Positions 13,826 to 23,475 of a stretch of DNA of 64,000 nucleotides are shown here, in pieces. Within the stretch, counting starts at the first letter, position 1. Each line of letters opens with the position of its first letter. Origin of the DNA: Coemansia sp. RSA 1804 (Eukaryota > Kickxellomycota > Kickxellomycetes > Kickxellales > Kickxellaceae); the NCBI GenBank assembly GCA_027578815.1, contig JANBTH010000003.1:1-64000 (forward strand), given 5' to 3'. The notes beneath the pieces are model-generated. The model was not told where the DNA came from and made no database searches. It was given only the letters and a program-made list of their open reading frames with translations. A program made the translations under genes and the position numbers.

Positions 13826-14876
13826 GGCTAATGAGGGATGTATGCTATGAATTTAACAGAAAAGGAGGAGGTGATGAATGTAGAGCAACGATGTGCGGCA
13901 AGCCGAGGAGAAGGAAGATGTAGACAGATATGTTGTTGCTAATGGCAAAGGATGAAGGAGTTACAAGAAAGGTATCAAGATGCTCAGGACATTCAGGCCG
14001 TGGGTCCATGCTCAGCTTCCTTTTTATAGTATAACATGGGGATTCTGTCTTCAAGACAGCTTTGGGCTGATTCTACAAGATCTATGCCATATATTGTTTA
14101 CTCTGGCTTCCTTCTGAGCTTGTAGCGTATGCTCTGGCGTTATCCATCGTGTGCAAACAGTAATGCACTTGTATTGTACGCTGACGCCCAACAACACCCC
14201 ATTGCCCCCTCTTTTCTCTTCTTAAAGCCTTAGTTAATTCAGCTCTCATTGTTCAATACATGTATGGCACGGTACAGGTAAGTAGTTCTGATACTACTAC
14301 TGTTGGGTTTCCACTAGTTGGCACATTATCCTAAATGATTTTTTGTTTGTTACCTATAAGGATCCTTGTATGATCCGAGACCTGGACAATGGAATCGGCA
14401 GTAATGCGGTATTGCTTGATAAAAGGGGGCGGCTAGTACCCTCGTTCCCTCGTTTCCTGTTTACTCCCTCTTTTGTATCGTTTGCCAGCGCTTTTAGTAT
14501 TGCGCGACGCATTAATGTGTTTGTGGTATGGTAATATTCAGAGCGAAAATATATTTAAGATAAAGAAAGTAGTAATGTCCAAGTGATTGTTTGATTCATT
14601 CGAAAGAGCATAATAGCACTTTTCCACTGCTAGCGAACAAGCAAAGACAATTGTTCTGAATGGTCGGTTGGTCAACACACATTGGCCTGTCTTTTACTTG
14701 ATGTCATCTTCATTTTCATTTCAATTTTCTATCAATTCAGCGCATGTCGAACAATGTAGAATACAGGTAGTAAATCAGGTACACGGTAAGTGAAACAGAG
14801 GGAGAGGCAGATATGCTCTGCCCTGCTCGTCTTCGTTCTAGAAGAGCATATGGAATAGGAAGGAGAGGCAATGGCA
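13826..14876. other. Intergenic, no supported gene
   Basis: Contains the upstream region of stalk protein 3 and the 3' flank of the UbiB-like gene. The 14.34-14.53 kb plus-strand frame is short and domainless. Confidence 0.4.
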
Positions 14877-17147
14877 CTAGGCAAGACTAGAGTCGGCAGT
14901 AATGAAGGGAGCAAACGGACCAAAGAACTCGCGGTCATCGTGTCCCCAGTACTTTACGCGATCCAAATACTCGCGCACCTCAACGTACAGCCACACCTTG
15001 AGCAGATTGAAGCTTGTTCCGCGACCAAAGCGCTCGCCACGCTGCTGCTGCCATGTCAGCTCGTTCCGCGCATCGTCCTTGAGCCACTTTCTGAGCATTG
15101 GCAACGCCACGCGCAGAATGTCGGAATCCGGATCAAGCCGCCGCCCAATGCCCTCGAGAATAAACATCGCCATAATGATGTTAATGAAATCGGGCGCCAG
15201 CTTCACATGGTGCGTGCGCACTGCGGCCATCACTGGCCCAAACACCTCGCTGAAGGTGAGTTTGGACAGCTGCAGCGACACCTTGCGCACCTTCAGAATG
15301 ATGTCCTGGATACGAAGGATAAACACATCCGGCTCCTCCACGAGGTCGGGCGTAACGCACCGGTCTATCATCAGCCTTCCGGCCTTTGCGCCGTCGAATG
15401 TACACACGGCCTCAAACAGGTCGATAAAGTTGCGTCTGTTGGCGTCATCGAGCGACGTTGTCAGTCCGCAATCAAGGAATATGAGCGTCGGCGTGTACCC
15501 CTTCCTGTACAATAGATCCATGTATCCGTGGATCTGGGATTCCTTTTCCCCCGTGGTTATTGTGCCCGCATCGTGGGCATCGAGTATGGCGCGGATATGC
15601 TGGTGGGCGTCGGCGGCGGTTGGAAGGAACCCGTGGTCGTCCTGCCTTTTGGCCAGGTTGAATGGCGACATGTCGTAAAAGTCCTCCACAAACCGATCCA
15701 GCTGAGAACCAATGTACGGCGGCGAAAGCCTCACCATTATGTTCCCGGGATGCAGGTCGGCATGGACAAAGTTGTCGTAGATAAGCATGTGCAGAAAGGC
15801 ATCCAAGCCCTTTGCGCCCAACTCACGGTCAAAGGGCGTGTGGCCGCCGGTGTCCAGAAACGCACGCAGCGGGACGCCTTCGCAGTAGCTTTCGACCAGA
15901 ACGTCCTTTGCCTGCAGCGGGAGATACATGTGCGGGAATAGCACTCCGCGACGGTCTGCAAAGTTGGCAGCAAACATTTCAGTGCTGCGCTTCTCGTTGC
16001 GGAGATCGACTTGGACCTCCATCATCGAACCAAATATAGCGACCTCTTCGGGCAGGCTCAGCCACTTCATTCCCGGAAGCGCACCGATGATATGCGCGCC
16101 CCAGAGCATGATCCGCAGGTCCCGCCTGATCTTCCGCTCAACCCCCGGATGCAGCACCTTGATGGCCACATCCTGCGCCAGCTTGCCGCTGCCCGAGTGG
16201 GCCTGTACAAACTCGTTTGAGAACCTCGCACGATGCACCTGTGCTACTGCGCCAACGCCCAGGGGCCGCTCATCAAACGACTCGAAGACCTGGGCAACGT
16301 TTTCGACGCCAAACGCCCTGGCTATTGCGTTCCTCGAGTATTTGGCCGGATGCACCGTGTTCCGGTCGTGAAGGCGCCCGAGTTCCAGACAGAGCTGGGC
16401 GCTGAACAGGTCGGTTCTGCTGGCAGCCCATTGCGACAACTTGATGAACGTCGGCCCTGCGCCGGACATCTGGCGGCGGACCAGGCGGTACCACCACAGG
16501 GCGCCGGTCCTCTCGTTCCCGCGGTCCGGGTCCCGGCTGCCAAACCACACGGCTGGGTAGAGGGCCAGAAGAGGCGCGAAGCGGAATAGGAGCTCCCCGG
16601 ACCGAATCGTCGTCAGCGCCAGTTCTACCACCCCGTCAATGACAACGACCCGCCATACGTGCAGGGCGCCGCTACGAACAGCATGCCAGAGCCTCTGGAA
16701 GAAAAAAGAGCACTCCAGGGTTACTTGCGTTTCTAGTTCCAACTCTGTTTCTGTGTCGGGTACAGCGGGTGGGTCCGTGCTGTTGTTATTGCTATCGTTG
16801 TTGCTCTTTAGAAGCAGACCGGCCCCACTGAGAAGCGTAAGCGAACCCAGCACAATAGTAACAGGTCGGCGTATTGTTCGCCGGCTGTTCCCCCTATCTG
16901 AGTTGCTTGGCTCTGTGTGCCATTGTGTCTGCTGTTGTTGTTGTTGGTGTTGTTGTTGTGTGTAGGGCAAGTGCCCGTAAACCCTGGTGGGATTCCAGTG
17001 AGCACTCCTGTTCGTGCGAAACAGAATATGACAGGCAGTGGTTTGGAGTCGGAGAAGCGAGCGTAAGTGTAGGTGTTTCCCGTTGCCACCTCCAGCGTTG
17101 GCAATACGCGCGCCCGAGCAGGAATGACGACAACATCGAAGTAGCAT
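14877..17147 (-). CDS. ABC1/UbiB family kinase-like protein, ADCK2/Cqd1 type, mitochondrial
   Basis: A 756-residue member of the UbiB/ADCK atypical kinase-like family. Homologues of this subtype (human ADCK2, yeast Cqd1) act in mitochondria on coenzyme Q and lipid distribution. The N-terminus is Arg-rich with few acids, followed by a Gln run and a hydrophobic segment (VTIVLGSLTLLSGAGLLL), which fits import and inner-membrane anchoring. Family motifs in order: FIKLSQWAASR (about residue 236, the KxGQ motif with Ser for Gly), GVGAVAQVHRA (the Ala-rich loop), VAIKVLHPG (Lys), VHADLHPGNI (His462-Asp464) and LDCG (about 558, in the DFG position). It is longer than bacterial UbiB because of the N-terminal extension and an insert near residues 480-530. 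The substrate is unknown. It is divergent from the TFIIB-like gene at 17828. Confidence 0.9.
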   Translation of the reverse strand: MLLRCCRHSCSGARIANAGGGNGKHLHLRSLLRLQTTACHILFRTNRSAHWNPTRVYGHLPYTQQQHQQQQQQTQWHTEPSNSDRGNSRRTIRRPVTIVLGSLTLLSGAGLLLKSNNDSNNNSTDPPAVPDTETELELETQVTLECSFFFQRLWHAVRSGALHVWRVVVIDGVVELALTTIRSGELLFRFAPLLALYPAVWFGSRDPDRGNERTGALWWYRLVRRQMSGAGPTFIKLSQWAASRTDLFSAQLCLELGRLHDRNTVHPAKYSRNAIARAFGVENVAQVFESFDERPLGVGAVAQVHRARFSNEFVQAHSGSGKLAQDVAIKVLHPGVERKIRRDLRIMLWGAHIIGALPGMKWLSLPEEVAIFGSMMEVQVDLRNEKRSTEMFAANFADRRGVLFPHMYLPLQAKDVLVESYCEGVPLRAFLDTGGHTPFDRELGAKGLDAFLHMLIYDNFVHADLHPGNIMVRLSPPYIGSQLDRFVEDFYDMSPFNLAKRQDDHGFLPTAADAHQHIRAILDAHDAGTITTGEKESQIHGYMDLLYRKGYTPTLIFLDCGLTTSLDDANRRNFIDLFEAVCTFDGAKAGRLMIDRCVTPDLVEEPDVFILRIQDIILKVRKVSLQLSKLTFSEVFGPVMAAVRTHHVKLAPDFINIIMAMFILEGIGRRLDPDSDILRVALPMLRKWLKDDARNELTWQQQRGERFGRGTSFNLLKVWLYVEVREYLDRVKYWGHDDREFFGPFAPFITADSSLA

Positions 17148-17827
17148 TTCGTGTTTATGTCAGTGGGGGGAAAGAGAGAGAGGATAATAAGTAGAGGAGT
17201 AAAAGGAGAAATAGAGCACAAGAGTGCTTTTTTGGTTATCTTTTGCCAGCCTGGGAGTAGCGGCGGAGATGACGAAGAGCTCTCTTTTCTTTGAACGAAA
17301 GAAAGAGGGATCGAGAACAACGCCTTGTTTTCGGCGATTAGATCATCCGCGCATTATCTGATTAGTCGTGGAGAGTAGAAGACTGCGGACAAACGATCGG
17401 ATAAAGGTGAAAAAAACTCGTTCATCACATCCTTGTATTAATTTTTGTTGGGCGTGATGAAGAAGAAAAAATTTTTGACCCCTTCTTTTATTTTGCAAAA
17501 TAAAAAGTTTGGGGTGTGTGGAGTGAAATGAAAGTAGAATACCGGGAGAGCAGGGCTTCCTCTTTTCTCCTTTCCCTTGTTCTCATTTTATCGTGTGTCT
17601 TGTATAACAAAATAATAGACTGGCTGGTATGGTTATAAGGTTCCCATTATTAATTACATAGAGCGATAACGGGATAACAAGGAAGCCGATTGTCTGGGAA
17701 ACACGCTAAAAGACAGCGTGTGTTTCATCTAGATCAATAGCAGAAAAAATATTCATTTCGCTTGTCGCCCAGCACTGGCAGATAGCACATTGTTTTCCCC
17801 CCTTTTTTTCTTCAAAAGCAAGGATCG
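17148..17827. promoter_or_regulatory. Divergent intergenic region, UbiB-like gene / TFIIB-like gene
   Basis: 680 bases separate two divergently transcribed ATGs, so both promoters must lie here. The stretch is AT-rich with long T tracts near 17450-17510 and just before the TFIIB-like ATG. I see no further gene. Confidence 0.45.
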
Positions 17828-19036
17828 ATGGCGTTCACAGAGCTTACAACAACCAACCACCAGCACCAGCAGCAGGACGCATTTGCAGGGCAGATCAAGG
17901 CGGTTGGAGCCAAGGAGAAGATGGCGGCGGCGATGGCGGCAATGGCAGCGGCAGTAACAACGACAACGAGTTCTCCGTCAGGAGGGTTCACGGCAATATG
18001 CCCCAACTGCCGAGCAGACGACGCCGACCTTGTGCACGACTTCAAGAGCGGCGAGATCATCTGCGGCGGGTGCAATCTGGCGGTCAGCGACCGGCTTATA
18101 CTGTCTCCGTGTGCTAGGGGCGGCGGCAGACAGGCGGCGGCCACGACGGCGACGACGGCGGCGGCCACGCTTCTGTCGATGGCGGGCGGCAGCGGATGCC
18201 GGGCGCAGCCCACGGGCACAACTACCAGCGTAAGCAGCAGCCAAGGCAGCAGCCAAAGCGGGCCCGACGACAGCGACGCCAGCACCAGCAACAAGGCGGC
18301 AGGCGTCCCGACACGCGCGCAGCGGAGCAGGGGAGGAGGGCGGAAGGCCGGGCGCGAGGCGGAGCGGCGGCGGGAGCGCGGGCTGGAGCGCGCGTACGAG
18401 GGGATCCGGCAGATGTGCGCCAACATGGATGTGCCGGCAGGCGTGGACGAGGCGGCGCGCGCGATGTACCGGCGGCTGGACCAGGACCGGGTGCACCGCG
18501 GCAAGAGCATCGAGGCAACCGTGGCCACGTGCATATTCGTAGCGTGCAGACAGCTGGCGGTTCCGCGCACATTCAAGGAGATCTGCGCGCTGACGCGCGT
18601 GCCGCGCAAGGAAATCAGCCGCATGTTCAAGGTGCTGAAGGAGCGGCTGGGCGAGGACGACGACCACGACGGCGGAAGCGGCTGCGCCGGCGCTGGGCTG
18701 ATGCGCGCCGACGATCTGCTCGCCCGCTTCTGCTCCACGCTTTCGCTCGGGCGCGCGGCGCTGCGGTGCGCGGCGCTGCTCAGCGCGGGTGTCAGGCACC
18801 ACGACACGCTGGCCGGCAAGAGCCCCGTCTCGGTGGCCAGCGCCTGCATCTACATGGCGGCGCATCTGGTGCGCCAGCCGCGCGACGAGGCCGTCATTTC
18901 GCATGTCGCCGGCATCAGCGAGGGAACCATCCGCTCCTCCTACCGCCTGATGTTTGCCGACCGCCGTCTGCTTGTCTCGCGCCAGCTGCTTGATCTGGTC
19001 CCCTCCGCGTGCCCCGACCTCCTTCTGCCGCCGTAG
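17828..19036 (+). CDS. Divergent TFIIB-like protein (paralogue 1)
   Basis: The 402-residue product carries the TFIIB fold plan: an N-terminal zinc ribbon (Cys58-x2-Cys61, Cys79-x2-Cys82) and two cyclin-like repeats. The first repeat contains ATCIFVACRQLAVPRTFKEIC; the second contains SVASACIYMAAHL. It is preceded by about 55 residues rich in Gln, Ala and Thr. The segment after the zinc ribbon, where TFIIB has its B-reader (DTRSEWRTF in the two neighbours), is replaced by a Gly/Ser/Ala-rich linker of about 75 residues. In TFIIB the B-reader acts in start-site selection, so this protein may bind the TBP-DNA complex without full initiation activity; that is an inference. No Brf1-type C-terminal extension is present. 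The gene is extremely GC-rich. Confidence 0.88.
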   Translation: MAFTELTTTNHQHQQQDAFAGQIKAVGAKEKMAAAMAAMAAAVTTTTSSPSGGFTAICPNCRADDADLVHDFKSGEIICGGCNLAVSDRLILSPCARGGGRQAAATTATTAAATLLSMAGGSGCRAQPTGTTTSVSSSQGSSQSGPDDSDASTSNKAAGVPTRAQRSRGGGRKAGREAERRRERGLERAYEGIRQMCANMDVPAGVDEAARAMYRRLDQDRVHRGKSIEATVATCIFVACRQLAVPRTFKEICALTRVPRKEISRMFKVLKERLGEDDDHDGGSGCAGAGLMRADDLLARFCSTLSLGRAALRCAALLSAGVRHHDTLAGKSPVSVASACIYMAAHLVRQPRDEAVISHVAGISEGTIRSSYRLMFADRRLLVSRQLLDLVPSACPDLLLPP

Positions 19037-19435
19037 CCCACCCTTAGCTCTTTCTATCTATTCAGCTCGTTGTACAAAAAGAAACCTCCTGTAACCCCTC
19101 TTTCTCCTTTGCCTTAGAGCCCGCGCTTTTTGCCGTCCCTTTGTGGTGGTCTCGTTGTGTCCGTGCGCAAGGCAATGCGCTCCGCCGCGTAAAGAAGCAA
19201 AGAGCCGGCGGCATTCTGCTCTAGCAGGCAGATGGTGCGTGCACCCGGCGTGTCCTTCCTTTCTCTGCTCCTCTGCGACACAGCAACGACCCTCCTTTTT
19301 TCACACTTGCCTTATTTCCATGCTGGCAGCAGCAGCAACAACACAGCATCCACACCATCTTCGGGCACCACCACCACCGGAGACACCCATCACTCTATTG
19401 ACACACTTCTCTCTGGAGACCGCGAGAGAGACAGC
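19037..19435. other. Spacer between the two tandem TFIIB-like genes
   Basis: 399 bases. An in-frame ATG at 19232 would add 68 Ser/Thr/His-rich residues to the downstream gene. I treat this as leader because neither TFIIB paralogue supports it. Confidence 0.4.
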
Positions 19436-20422
19436 ATGGCGGCGGGGGCCAACCACGACGAGCAGTTTGCAGTGAAGCTGGTGTGCAAGGACTGCCGCAA
19501 CCCGGTGCCGAACCTCGTCGAGGACTTCACGTCGGGCGACTACGTGTGCGGCGACTGCGGGCTGGTGCTGGGCGACCGCATCGTCGACACGCGGTCGGAG
19601 TGGCGCACGTTCCAGGACAGCGACGGGCCCGACCAGTCGCGTGTGGGCGACGGCGCCAACCCGTTCCTTGACGGCGACCAGCTGGACACAGTCATCGGCT
19701 CGGGCGGCAGCAAGGGCGCCGGCGCGCTTCCAGGCGGCGGCGGGCGCAGTCTGCATCGCGCGCAGGCGCGCACGGCGGGGCCCACGCGCGGGAACCAGAC
19801 GCTGGCGGACGCGTACAGGGAAATCGCCGCGTTCTGCGACGCCTGCGACATGCCGCGCTCCATCGTGGACGCCGCCAAGCACCTGTACCTGAAGGCCGAG
19901 GCCGACTACTTTGCGCACAAGGGCAGGCGGCGCAGCGTGCTGATCACCGCCTGCATCTTCAGCGCCTGCCGCCAGGAGGGCGTGCCGCGCACGTACAAGG
20001 AGATCTGCTCGCTGACCGGCGTCAGCCGCAAGGACGTCCGGCGCGTGTTTGCGCTGCTCCGCAGTGTGGCCGACACGCGCGCCACCGTCACGTCGTCCGA
20101 GGACCTGGTCATGCGCTTCGCCTCCCGCCTCGGCCTCGACCTGGCCACCAGCATGCTGGTCCGCCTGGTCGCCCAGCGCGCGAAGGAGCTCGCCCCCGTC
20201 TCCGGCAAGAACCCGGTCACCATCGCCGGCTCCTGCATCTACTTTGTCTCCATGCTGGTTGCCAACGACTGCGCCGCCGACGCCATCGCCGCCCTCACCG
20301 GCATCAGCGAGACCACCATCAGGAGCACCTTCCGCATCCTCTATGACAACAGGGCCGCCATCCTGACCCCCGACCTCCTCGCCCGCAACCCGCTGGCCGC
20401 CGAGCGCAACCTGCGCATCTGA
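19436..20422 (+). CDS. TFIIB-like transcription initiation factor (paralogue 2)
   Basis: With the ATG at 19436 the product has 328 residues, nearly the length of the canonical TFIIB at 22107 (331); a start at 19232 would give 396. The zinc ribbon is intact (Cys17, Cys20, Cys38, Cys41) and the B-reader DTRSEWRTF is conserved. An ANPFLDGDQLDT linker matches the third paralogue. Two cyclin repeats follow (ITACIFSACRQEGVPRTYKEIC; TIAGSCIYFVSML). It is therefore a plausible functional TFIIB, but the cyclin repeats are more diverged than in the 22107 gene. Codon use is far more GC-rich. Whether it is stage-specific is unknown. It is the tandem neighbour of paralogue 1, in the same orientation. Confidence 0.9.
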   Translation: MAAGANHDEQFAVKLVCKDCRNPVPNLVEDFTSGDYVCGDCGLVLGDRIVDTRSEWRTFQDSDGPDQSRVGDGANPFLDGDQLDTVIGSGGSKGAGALPGGGGRSLHRAQARTAGPTRGNQTLADAYREIAAFCDACDMPRSIVDAAKHLYLKAEADYFAHKGRRRSVLITACIFSACRQEGVPRTYKEICSLTGVSRKDVRRVFALLRSVADTRATVTSSEDLVMRFASRLGLDLATSMLVRLVAQRAKELAPVSGKNPVTIAGSCIYFVSMLVANDCAADAIAALTGISETTIRSTFRILYDNRAAILTPDLLARNPLAAERNLRI

Positions 20423-20802
20423 TAGTGCTGTTGCTGCTACTGCTGCTACTAATGTTGTTGTTGTTTTTTTAGACCCTTGTTATCCCTGCGGATGTAGTAG
20501 ATATTGCTGCACCTCCTGTGTTCCACCCATCATCTCTACTTTGTTATATATTGCAATAACCGCTTTTTAGCGCCAGATACTTGTTTTTGCCCCTTTAATT
20601 CGTTGCTGGTCTATCGAAACAGATGAGAAACGCTCACAGCTACTATGTTGAACTGACTTTGGGATGACTACAAACTACATTCACGTCGTCTGCCATTATT
20701 TGCATTTGTTTGCTAGTGTTGCTGGAGAGTCTGTTTGGCTATTAAAGCAGCAAAATCAGAATTGGAAAACGGCTTGGAATAAGCCAAAATCGCCAGATTA
20801 GC
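20423..20802. other. Intergenic with short CTG/TTG runs
   Basis: The 3' flank of the TFIIB-like gene begins with a mixed CTG/CTA/TTG trinucleotide run (20428-20467). Nothing else is recognised before the tRNA gene. Confidence 0.45.
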
Positions 20803-20875
20803 GGGGAATTAGCTCAAGTGGTAGAGCGCGCGCTTCGCATGCGTGAGGCACCGGGATCGATGCCCGGATTCTCCA
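20803..20875 (+). tRNA. tRNA-Ala (anticodon CGC)
   Basis: This stretch folds into a full cloverleaf of 73 nt. The acceptor stem pairs GGGGAAT with ATTCTCC (one G-T pair). The D stem is GCTC/GAGC, the anticodon stem CGCGC/GCGTG with loop TTCGCAT (anticodon CGC, reads GCG), and the T stem CCGGG/CCCGG. There is no intron and no encoded CCA. A T6 run at 20884-20889 is the Pol III terminator. Confidence 0.96.
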
Positions 20876-20883
20876 AATATCTC

Positions 20884-20889
20884 TTTTTT
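20884..20889 (+). terminator. RNA polymerase III terminator of tRNA-Ala
   Basis: A run of six T residues nine bases after the tRNA discriminator base. Confidence 0.75.
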
Positions 20890-21048
20890 CGTGTTTTTGG
20901 GAAATGAATGGACGGATGATGTGACTGATCGGCAGGCGATTTTCTCCACCTTTTTTATTTACAGCACAGGAGAAGACGGAATCGGAACTGTCGAGTTCAA
21001 CTGCTGTTTATTTTTATAGCAAAGGTAAAAAATGAAGACTCCCCAAGG

Positions 21049-21750
21049 CTAGATCTTTTTCCGAGAGGCAGCAGCAGCAGCAGAAGAAGCGGGCTTGTTC
21101 TGGCTGTTGAGGGTTGCGGCGTCGAGCTTTGCCAGGTCCTTTGCGGACTCGTAGAGCTGGATAACGTTGATTGTGTTTTTGATGAGGAAGAGGGGGAAGG
21201 CGAGGAGGGTCAGCGCAACGGAGAAATAGAGGGCGGCGGACGAGGCGATGAACTTGTTGACGTAGAGGAGGAGGAAGAAGGCCTCGTTGCCGAAACAGAA
21301 GGCAAAGAGCACTCGCCGGTCGGTGTAGTAGGCCCTGAGGATCCAGTGGGCGTCGGCGTCCATCTGCTTGTGGTTGGTCTTGCCGGTGATCAGCTGGGAG
21401 TACATCTGCATGTAGTGGCTGCTGATGTCGAGCACGGTGATCAGGTTGAAGAGGAGCGCCAGCGGGCGGCTGTTGTACAGCTCCGCCAGGTACGTCAGCA
21501 GAATGGTTGTCGTGCATCGGTCCGTCACCATGTCGAGCACCTCGCCGAACTTGCTGCACTGCCCCAGTTTGCGCGCATAGTGCCCGTCCGCCGCGTCCAG
21601 GAGCTCCGAGAGCGCGTACGACAGGAACATGCTCGTCGGGCACCTGTAGTACATGCTCATGGCCGCCGCGCCTGTCAGGAGGACGCGCGTGTAGCCGATT
21701 AGATTCGGCACAAACCGAAACACATCACGGTAGGTGAGCTGATTGGGCAT
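21049..21750 (-). CDS. PIS1: Phosphatidylinositol synthase (CDP-diacylglycerol-inositol 3-phosphatidyltransferase)
   Basis: An ER membrane enzyme that joins CDP-diacylglycerol and myo-inositol to form phosphatidylinositol and CMP. The 233-residue length is typical of the family (about 210-230). The CDP-alcohol phosphatidyltransferase signature is perfect: Asp55-Gly56-x2-Ala59-Arg60-x8-Gly69-x3-Asp73-x3-Asp77, preceded by Asp52. Several hydrophobic membrane segments flank it. The N-terminal RFVPNLIGYTRVLL and the downstream DISSHYMQMYSQL are characteristic of PI synthases and not of choline/ethanolamine transferases. The C-terminus ends in a basic KK-like sequence (SRKKI), compatible with ER retrieval. 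Single exon. Confidence 0.96.
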   Translation of the reverse strand: MPNQLTYRDVFRFVPNLIGYTRVLLTGAAAMSMYYRCPTSMFLSYALSELLDAADGHYARKLGQCSKFGEVLDMVTDRCTTTILLTYLAELYNSRPLALLFNLITVLDISSHYMQMYSQLITGKTNHKQMDADAHWILRAYYTDRRVLFAFCFGNEAFFLLLYVNKFIASSAALYFSVALTLLAFPLFLIKNTINVIQLYESAKDLAKLDAATLNSQNKPASSAAAAASRKKI

Positions 21751-22106
21751 CGCGAGGCTGACTCAATGCGCGGGATTAGCGATAGCGAGAGAGGTGTGGA
21801 AAAAAATTATAATTAGCGGCCGCAAGACGTAGAGGAAAGGGAAAGAGAGAGAGGGAGAGGAATGCGATAATCGGACATTTGCTCCGTAACTGAGCAACAA
21901 ACAGCGCGGTTGGGGGGGAGGGAGGCAAAGTAAAAAGGTTCTCCAGCTCTGCACAACGCATGGCACGACCGCCCAAAGTTACCATGTTGCACTGGATGTT
22001 GAGAGTTGTAATAATAAAGAGCCGTTGAAGACAGCGACAACGAGAAAAAAGGGCAAAAAACGAGGAAAAGGGAATGTGGTGACAGCGGTTGTATGTGTTT
22101 TTTATT
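21751..22106. other. Intergenic, PI synthase promoter / TFIIB 3' flank
   Basis: 356 bases between two minus-strand genes, with a purine-rich stretch near 21840-21860. No gene is seen. Confidence 0.45.
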
Positions 22107-23102
22107 CTACGGAGTGACGAGGTTCGCCTCAGCGGCCTTGGGATAGCGCGCCAGGATATCGGGCGCCAGAATGTCGGCGCGGTTGGCGTAGAGGATCTTG
22201 TACGTGGCCTTGATGGTGGCCTCGCCGATCCCGGCAATCTCGGAGATGGCCTTTGGCTCGCGGCCATCGCCAACAAGGTGCGACGCCATGTAGATGCAGG
22301 CGCTGGCAATGGACACCGGGTTCTTTCCCGAGATGTTCTCCATATCCTTCGCCTTCTGCGTGAGCAGACGCGTGATCGTGCGCGTCTCCTGCGCCAGATT
22401 CAGGTTGGAGCAGAACCGGGCAATCAGATCGTCCGACGACGTTGTCCCCGCGTTCGTTCCCAGCTTGCTCTTGAGGAACTTGAATGTGCGCCCAATGTCC
22501 TTGCGATCAACCTTGGTCAGCGCGCAGATCTCCTTGAACGTGCGCGGCGCGCCCTCCTGGCGGCACGCAAGGAAGATGCACGCCGCGATGATCGCGTCAT
22601 TGCTCTTGCCGCGCAGCAGGTTGTCGTCCTCCACCTTCTTGTACAGCTGCTTGGCGATATCCACGATCGAGCGGGGCATGTCGTACGCGTCGCACAGGGC
22701 CGAGATCTCCTTGTACGCCTGCACCAGGTTCCGCTCGTTCCGCTGCCCCGTCGTGCGGCCCTGCGTGCGATTCAGGTTGCGCGCCATCCCCGACCCGCTG
22801 TCGCCGCCGCGCGCAATCAGCGTGTCCAGCTGGTCGCCGTCCAGAAACGGGTTGGCTGCCGTGCCCACGCGCGACGGATCGTCGCCTTCCTCGTTGGCAA
22901 ACGTCCGCCACTCCGACCGCGTGTCGATTATGCGGTCGCCCAGCACTAGTCCGCAGTCGCCGCACACGTAGTCGCCCGACGTGAAGTCCTCCACAATGTT
23001 CGGCACCGGGTTGCGGCAATCCGGACAAATGAGCTTCACGCAGAACTGGCTCTCTGGTCCGCTTAGAATCGACGCCTGCTCAGCGTCTGCAATTCTGGTC
23101 AT
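22107..23102 (-). CDS. SUA7: Transcription initiation factor TFIIB (canonical copy)
   Basis: This general RNA polymerase II factor bridges TBP-bound promoter DNA and the polymerase and sets the start site. The 331-residue product has the zinc ribbon (Cys26, Cys29, Cys47, Cys50) and the B-reader in RIIDTRSEWRTF (residues 58-68). It also has the linker NPFLDGDQLDT and two cyclin-like repeats (first: IIAACIFLACRQEGAPRTFKEI; second: SIASACIYMASHLVG). It is the least diverged of the three TFIIB-family genes in the window, so it is the likely housekeeping copy. It is divergent from the F-box/LRR gene at 23476, with 373 bases between the ATGs. Confidence 0.96.
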   Translation of the reverse strand: MTRIADAEQASILSGPESQFCVKLICPDCRNPVPNIVEDFTSGDYVCGDCGLVLGDRIIDTRSEWRTFANEEGDDPSRVGTAANPFLDGDQLDTLIARGGDSGSGMARNLNRTQGRTTGQRNERNLVQAYKEISALCDAYDMPRSIVDIAKQLYKKVEDDNLLRGKSNDAIIAACIFLACRQEGAPRTFKEICALTKVDRKDIGRTFKFLKSKLGTNAGTTSSDDLIARFCSNLNLAQETRTITRLLTQKAKDMENISGKNPVSIASACIYMASHLVGDGREPKAISEIAGIGEATIKATYKILYANRADILAPDILARYPKAAEANLVTP

Positions 23103-23475
23103 TTTCGGTATTTTCCCCCTTACCTCTTCCTAATATAGTACAAAAAATCGAGAAAGAAATAAAGAGAAAAGAGAAAGGTGTTTATGCATCAAGAGCTTAC
23201 AAATCAAGCATTTATTTTTCCAAACATCAGCGTGTGGCTGGCTGGCTGTCTCAAGGCTTTTGCCATCCTCACCAATCAAAATGCGGCAAGGAAGAATGTG
23301 TTTAAATGCTGCCAGGATACGTTGTTACGTTACCGTTGCAAAAGCCAATGGACGAAAACAAGCAGCTTTCTCTTTCCTCAGCCGCCCTGTGCTATTCATT
23401 TGTATTTATTTCTTTCTCCATTATCCCCACTTGCTCAGTCGTTGCTGTCTGTCTACTACCACTCTCTGCATTCTT
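23103..23475. promoter_or_regulatory. Divergent promoter region, TFIIB / F-box-LRR gene A
   Basis: 373 bases between divergent ATGs. An open frame extends upstream of 23476, but the paralogue at 25799 has no counterpart, so I regard it as leader. Confidence 0.4.

Noticed and set aside
17812..18904. Long minus-strand frames opposite the TFIIB-like gene
   Set aside because: They arise from very GC-rich codon use in the real + strand gene, and no domain is visible.
19232..19435. 68-residue N-terminal extension of TFIIB paralogue 2
   Set aside because: Neither paralogue supports it, and the ATG at 19436 gives the family length. It is kept only as an alternative.
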